Assembly: GCA_965200525.1 (NCBI GenBank)
Contig: OZ241368.1
Coordinates: forward strand, 3,906,001-3,970,000
Direction of reading: 5' to 3'
Source: JANNPJ01 sp965200525
Lineage (GTDB): Bacteria > Actinomycetota > Actinomycetes > Actinomycetales > Kineosporiaceae
Length of the DNA: 64,000 bases
Each line of letters opens with the position of its first letter. The first letter of the stretch is position 1. Both the position numbers and the translations under genes were made by a program. Below, piece after piece: positions 59,950 to 64,000 of the stretch. The notes under the pieces are model-generated. The model had not been told where the DNA came from and did no database searches. It saw only the letters and a list, made by a program, of their open reading frames with translations.

Positions 59950-59968
59950 CAGGACGAAAGGACCATTC

Positions 59969-61006
59969 ATGTCCGAGGGTCGTGTGCTCGTCACCGGTGG
60001 GTCCGGTTTCATCGCCGGGCACTGCATCATCCAGCTCCTGCAGCAGGGCTACGAGGTTCGCACCACCATCCGATCGCTCTCCCGCGAAGGCCAGGCGCGG
60101 GCCGTCCTCACCGACGCCGGCCTGGTCCGCGGCGAGGCCCTGACCTTCGTGCCGGCCGATCTCACCGCGGACGCCGGCTGGGCGCAGGCGCTCGCCGACG
60201 TCGAGCACGTCCTGCACGTGGCCTCCCCGGTCCACCTAGGCCCGGTCAGCGACGAGAACGACGTCATCGAGCCGGCCCGGGACGGAACCCTGCGCGTTCT
60301 GCGGGCTGCCCGCGATGCCGGCGTGAAGCGGGTCGTGCTCACCTCGGCCTTCCACGCGGCCGGATTCGGGCACGGACAGATCGAGCACACCTTCACCGAG
60401 GACGACTGGTCCGTCCCGGACGGCCCCGGCATGGCTGCCTACGGCCGCAGCAAGATCTTCGCCGAGCGCGCCGCCTGGGACTTCATCACCGCCGAGGGCG
60501 GGACGACGGAACTGACGACGATGCTGCCGGTGGCGGTCATGGGCCCGGTCATGGGTACCGCGATCACCGGCGCCAACCACATCATCCAGCGCATCCTCAC
60601 CGGGGCGATGCCCGGCTACCCGAACGCCTTCATCCCGATCGTCGACGTCCGAGACGTGGCCACGGCCCACATCGAGGCGATGACCGCCCCGGGTGCGGCC
60701 GGGCAGCGGTTCCTCGTGGCCACCGACCAGCCCGCCGTGGCGATGAAGCAGATCGGCGCCATCCTGCGGGGCCGGTTCGGTGACCAGGCCCCGCGGATCC
60801 CCACCCGCACCATCCCGGACGCCGTGCTGCGCGCCACCGCCCTGGTGAAGCCCGAGTTCCGTTCGATTGCGGCAGATCTCGGCTACTCGAAGAAGGTGTC
60901 CACCGACAAGGCCCACCGCCTGCTCGGCTTTCAGGCGCGTCTGCCGCAGGAAGCGATCATCGCGGCCGCCGAGAGCATGATCGCCAAGTCTCTGGTGGAG
61001 GTCTGA
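59969..61006 (+). CDS. extended SDR, dihydroflavonol-4-reductase-like
   Basis: 345 residues; RVLVTGGSGFIAGHCIIQLLQQGYEVRTTIRS is the NADPH-binding start of the DFR-like group. VLHVASPVHLGP, VLTSAFHAAGFGHG and YGRSKIFAERAAWDF (YxxxK) supply the active site. The family reduces aldehydes or ketones, such as methylglyoxal or hydroxy ketones, with NADPH. The divergent XRE–MmyB regulator probably controls it. Its stop abuts the ABC-F stop with no bases between. Confidence 0.9.
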   Translation: MSEGRVLVTGGSGFIAGHCIIQLLQQGYEVRTTIRSLSREGQARAVLTDAGLVRGEALTFVPADLTADAGWAQALADVEHVLHVASPVHLGPVSDENDVIEPARDGTLRVLRAARDAGVKRVVLTSAFHAAGFGHGQIEHTFTEDDWSVPDGPGMAAYGRSKIFAERAAWDFITAEGGTTELTTMLPVAVMGPVMGTAITGANHIIQRILTGAMPGYPNAFIPIVDVRDVATAHIEAMTAPGAAGQRFLVATDQPAVAMKQIGAILRGRFGDQAPRIPTRTIPDAVLRATALVKPEFRSIAADLGYSKKVSTDKAHRLLGFQARLPQEAIIAAAESMIAKSLVEV

Positions 61007-62635
61007 TCACTCGGCGCTCAGGCCCAGGTGCTCGCCGTCCCAACGCCGGCGCAGCCACCGGTCGTGGCTGGCGATGACCACCGTCGCGGTGGCCGTCCCG
61101 AGGGCCTCCTCCAGTTCGCTGACCAGGGCCAGGGACAGGTGGTTGGTCGGCTCGTCCAGCAGCACCAGGTCGGGGACGTCGGCCAGCAGCACGGCCAGGG
61201 CCAGGCGCCGCTGCTGCCCGATGCTCAGCGACTCGACCGGCAGGCTCAGCGCGGTCGGCGGCAACAGCCCCAGCGAGCTCAACGGCACCCGTTCGGCCCT
61301 CTCCTCGCCGACCGCCGCGACGTAGGCGGCCTGCGCGGTGGTGCCGAGGGGGACCGACAGCTGGGTGTCCTGCTCCAGCAGGCCGGCCCGTCCCGTGACC
61401 CGGATGGTGCCCCGGTCGGGAGCCAGCCGCCCGGCCAGAACCGCAAGCAGGGTCGACTTGCCGCTGCCGTTGGTCCCGGTGACCAGCAACCGGCCCCCCT
61501 CGGTCAGGGAAAGGGCCGGCAGGCGCAGCCGCCCGTCCACCCTCAGGTCACTGACCTGCACCGTGGCGCCGGAACCGGCCAACTTCGTACGCAGGCGCAG
61601 GGGAGCCGGTGGGCGGGGCAGCGCCTCGCGCTCGGCCACCTGGAGGCGGCGCTCGGCATCGTGCACCCGGCGGGCGACCGTCCGATCGACCCGGGCACCC
61701 TTGAACTTGGTGATGAACTTGTCGTTGTCGCGGGGGCCGCGACCGGCGGCGACGTCGCGGTCCTGGATCGAGGCCGCCACCCGCAGCCGGGCCAGCTCGT
61801 CCTGCTGCTCGGCGAAGGCCAGCTCCCAGCGCCGCCTCGCTGCCGCCTTGACCTGCAGGTAGTCGCTGAACCCGCCGGCGAAGCGGTTGCCGCCGCGCCC
61901 GTCGGTCCCCAGCGCCGCCGGATCGAGGTCGACCAGGTGCGTGCAGACCCGGTCGAGCAGGACCCGGTCGTGACTGGCGATCACCACGACCCCGGGCAGT
62001 TGCAGGCAGGTCTGCTCCACCAGGTCGACGGCGTCGTCGTCCAGGTGGTTGGTCGGCTCGTCCAGCAGCAGGCAGGCCGGACGCCGGGTCAGCACCGCCG
62101 CCATCGCGATCCGACTGCGCTGCCCACCCGAGAGCGTCTCGAGCGACCGCGAGCGATCCAGGCCGGCCACGCCGAGGCGCTCGGTCGCCTCCGCCGCCCG
62201 GCGGTCGGCACCCCAGGCGTCGTGGTCCTCGGCCCAGGCCAGAACCTCGGCGTACGCCTGCTCGGCCCGGGCCCGCTGCTCTCCCCCGAGGGCCAGCCGC
62301 GTACCGAGGCGTTCCAGGTCACGCACCGCCTGGTGCAACGGCGCCAGCGCCTCGTCCAGGACCGATCCCACGCTCGCACCCGGCGCGAAGACCGGCTCCT
62401 GGGGCAGGTAGGCCAGATCCGCCGGCCGCTGCACCACCCCGCCGTCAGGTTGATGGATGCCGGCCAGCACTCGCAAGAGGGTGGACTTGCCCGATCCGTT
62501 CTCGCCGATCAGGCCCACCCGCTGACCCGACGAGGCGCGCAGGTCGACCCCGGCCAGCACGGTGCGCTCGCCGTAGCTGACGAGGATGTCGGTGGCGACC
62601 AGGGATGAGAGCAAAGAGGAAAGCTGTGTGGTCAC
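61007..62635 (-). CDS. ABC-F type ATPase, antibiotic-resistance/ribosome-protection class
   Basis: 542 residues from GTG 62635. Two ABC domains and no membrane helices. First domain: Walker A GENGSGKST, ETLSGGQRSR, LLLDEPTNHLDDDA. A linker with RDVAAGRGPRDNDKFITKFKGARVD contains many charged residues, as in the ribosome-contacting interdomain linker. Second domain: GTNGSGKST, SLSIGQQRRLALA, VLLDEPTNHLS. Members such as TlrC, OleB and VmlR displace antibiotics from ribosomes. A leader with a tiny ORF precedes it. Confidence 0.9.
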   Translation of the reverse strand: MTTQLSSLLSSLVATDILVSYGERTVLAGVDLRASSGQRVGLIGENGSGKSTLLRVLAGIHQPDGGVVQRPADLAYLPQEPVFAPGASVGSVLDEALAPLHQAVRDLERLGTRLALGGEQRARAEQAYAEVLAWAEDHDAWGADRRAAEATERLGVAGLDRSRSLETLSGGQRSRIAMAAVLTRRPACLLLDEPTNHLDDDAVDLVEQTCLQLPGVVVIASHDRVLLDRVCTHLVDLDPAALGTDGRGGNRFAGGFSDYLQVKAAARRRWELAFAEQQDELARLRVAASIQDRDVAAGRGPRDNDKFITKFKGARVDRTVARRVHDAERRLQVAEREALPRPPAPLRLRTKLAGSGATVQVSDLRVDGRLRLPALSLTEGGRLLVTGTNGSGKSTLLAVLAGRLAPDRGTIRVTGRAGLLEQDTQLSVPLGTTAQAAYVAAVGEERAERVPLSSLGLLPPTALSLPVESLSIGQQRRLALAVLLADVPDLVLLDEPTNHLSLALVSELEEALGTATATVVIASHDRWLRRRWDGEHLGLSAE

Positions 62636-62735
62636 AAGAGCTCCAGAAGACGAGTCGGTGCTCCGCCGGGCCGCTCTCCTCGAAGGAGGCGGGCCGCGGG
62701 CGCGGGGCGCGGATTCGTCAGCTCTTCATGTTCCG
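62636..62735 (-). promoter_or_regulatory. leader region with possible attenuation structure
   Basis: Upstream of the ABC-F start on the minus strand lies a 3-codon ORF, ATGAAGAGCTGA (62718–62729). Its AAGAGCT can pair with AGCTCTT at the ABC-F ribosome site (62636–62642), and the next GACGA can pair with TCGTC. Between them CTCC-TTCGA-GGAG can form a local hairpin. This is the layout of ribosome-stalling-controlled resistance genes, but pairing and translation are only predicted. Confidence 0.4.
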
Positions 62736-62869
62736 ACCAGCGTAGACGCGGCCCGCGGCCCGCGGCCAGTCCTTTTCCGCGGCCCGCATCCAGGCGCGCG
62801 AGCAATCCGTTACCGGGACGAGGCAGCTACCGAGCCGTTGACCGAGCGGTAGTACCTACGGTTCCCACC

Positions 62870-62965
62870 ATGAGACCCGTCACCTACATTGCGACCCAGG
62901 TCGTCGGGTCAGCGCTGCTCATCCTCCTCACCCTGACCATCGCCGGGCTACAGGGCCAGAGGTGA
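62870..62965 (+). CDS. 31-residue single-helix membrane protein
   Basis: ATG 62870 to TGA 62965 encodes MRPVTYIATQVVGSALL followed by ILLTLTIAGLQGQR: one membrane helix with a short basic N-terminus and a polar C-terminus. There is no clear Shine–Dalgarno. Small membrane proteins of this length are missed by automatic annotation. It sits in an otherwise gene-free stretch, divergent from the ABC-F gene. Confidence 0.4.
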   Translation: MRPVTYIATQVVGSALLILLTLTIAGLQGQR

Positions 62966-63171
62966 GCGGCGTCGGCCACGATCGTTTGGGCGTCGACAGC
63001 CTGGTGGCAATCGTTCATGAACACGACTTCGTGATGGCTGAGACCAGCGTGCCCTGGCGGCGACGGCCGGCCGAAAGTCAGGCCCCGCCCCAAGCCTGTG
63101 ACCTCTGGGCGTGGTGATGGCCCAGAACGGCTCGCCTCGCCCCCATGGGCAGAAGGCCGGAAACTACGGGC

Positions 63172-63396
63172 ATGAGTTCAGACCCGACCTTGACCGACGG
63201 CCTCGAAAGCACGCCGGAGTGGCTGGAGGCCTATCGCGGCCTCACCACCGAGGAGTGCCGTGAGCTCGCGCGGCAGCAACAGCGCCCGATCCGGGTGATC
63301 GGGGCGGACAGCGTGGTGACGATGGAGTTCGTCGACCAGCGGATCACCGTGCAGGTCGGTCAGGCCGACCAGGTGGTGGCCATCTACCACGGCTGA
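63172..63396 (+). CDS. small protein resembling I78-type peptidase inhibitors
   Basis: 74 residues from ATG 63172. LTTEECRELARQQQRPIRVIGADSVVTMEFVDQRITVQVGQADQVVAIYHG (blocks) matches the I78 inhibitor pattern: an N-terminal helix, RVIRPGxxVTMDFRxDR-like strand, then xxVxVxxDxxxxVxxxxxG. No signal peptide, unlike secreted inhibitors, so function is uncertain. It is isolated; 206 bases upstream hold no gene. Confidence 0.6.
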   Translation: MSSDPTLTDGLESTPEWLEAYRGLTTEECRELARQQQRPIRVIGADSVVTMEFVDQRITVQVGQADQVVAIYHG

Positions 63397-63531
63397 TGAG
63401 AGTTACACCAGGGGCAGGTCCAGCCCGGCACGCTACTAGCAGCGAGGATCTGGGCCGGCACCAGGGTGCGGTACGCATCACGCGACGCCATGCCGGGAGC
63501 GAAAGCAGTCGGATCGAGCGGTCGCACCGGC

Positions 63532-64000
63532 TCAGTCGTAGAGCGCGGACACCCAGAGATGAGTGAGGGTGTTGACCAGGGTGGTCCGGTCGTCGAACGG
63601 CGGCACGCCACTGGCGGCCAGGTAGTACGGCCGTTCACCGGTGCAGGTCAGCGAGGCGGCCAGAGCCGGCACGTCGACGCCCGCCAAGCGGGCCGCGACG
63701 GCCGGATCGGCCCTGCGGTCGGCGTCGATCCGGGTGATCGCGGCTTCGGTGAACGTCGCCGTCTGGGTCAGCCACAGTTCGCGCAGGTGGGGGTCCGACG
63801 CCCAGCTCTCCACGATCGCACGCAGCACGCCCGCGTTGGCCAGCCACAGCCCCGCCCCGGCGTCGACGCCCGCCCGCAGGGTCTCGTACGGATCAGCCGT
63901 GGACTGCACCCAGGGTTGGGCGGCCTCGTGGCCGGCGCCGACCGCGCGGCGCACCAGTTCGGCCAGCACGGCCTGCTTGCCGGCGAAGTAGAAGTAGAAG
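63532..64000 (-). CDS. TetR-family regulator, N-terminus outside the window
   Basis: The frame is open to the right edge. The first visible residues (FYFYFAGKQAVLAELVRRAVGAG) are the end of a TetR recognition helix region (typically 'LYFYFAGKQAL'). The C-terminal domain follows (YETLRAGVDAGAGLWLANAGVLRAIVESWASDPHLRELWLTQTATFTEAAITRIDADR). The HTH itself is off the window. Confidence 0.88.
   Translation of the reverse strand, partial: FYFYFAGKQAVLAELVRRAVGAGHEAAQPWVQSTADPYETLRAGVDAGAGLWLANAGVLRAIVESWASDPHLRELWLTQTATFTEAAITRIDADRRADPAVAARLAGVDVPALAASLTCTGERPYYLAASGVPPFDDRTTLVNTLTHLWVSALYD

Noticed and set aside
1..64000. Prophage, transposon, integron or attachment site
   Set aside because: No transposase, integrase, terminal repeats or phage structural genes were seen, and the only tRNA gene is not followed by a direct repeat of its 3' end that I could find.

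Overview
The window is high-GC DNA with GTG starts, ATGA/GTGA gene overlaps, a SigE-type ECF sigma factor, a deazaflavin (F420)-type oxidoreductase and a galU–glp–rimJ–sepX/glpR divisome neighbourhood. Together these point to the chromosome of a filamentous or rod-shaped actinobacterium (Actinomycetota). I cannot name the genus; no insertion sequence, prophage, CRISPR array or replication origin was seen.

Layout. 1–6.4 kb: the end of a diguanylate cyclase, then galU, a gephyrin-like gene (MoeA family, best read as Glp), moaC, mog/moaB, a RimJ-type acetyltransferase, the membrane divisome protein SepX/GlpR, tRNA-Ala(CGC) and a strong terminator. 6.4–23.2 kb: small regulatory and metabolic units, including two ECF sigma factor/membrane partner pairs, an LLM flavin oxidoreductase, a HisC-like aminotransferase divergent from an AsnC regulator, and two ArsR–SRPBCC pairs. 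This stretch also holds several decayed genes: a TPR remnant, a membrane protein with an in-frame amber codon, and a sigma factor with an internal deletion.

23.4–36.8 kb: the most striking locus, a four-gene, translationally coupled biosynthetic operon. It encodes an FkbH-type HAD/GNAT protein ending in a carrier domain, a glycosyltransferase fused to an NRPS C-A-PCP module, a second C-A-PCP module fused to a thioesterase with a Cys nucleophile and to an MFS exporter, and a threonine-synthase-like PLP enzyme. Loading, two extension steps, release, glycosylation and export are carried by three polypeptides. The first A domain has a specificity code close to ornithine; the second matches no code I know.

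36.9–49 kb: an FtsX-type permease with two ABC ATPases, then several reductases, dehydrogenases and a hydrolase with linked TetR or AraC-type regulators and clear palindromic operators; an aldo/keto reductase has a one-base frameshift. 50–58 kb: a secreted protein made of two almost identical malectin-like domains, a HEAT-repeat/GT4 protein, a GT1 glycosyltransferase and a membrane GGDEF–EAL protein, suggesting glycan production near c-di-GMP signalling. 58–64 kb: GNAT, NTF2-like, XRE regulator and SDR genes, an ABC-F ATPase with a possible attenuator leader, two small ORFs and a truncated TetR gene.
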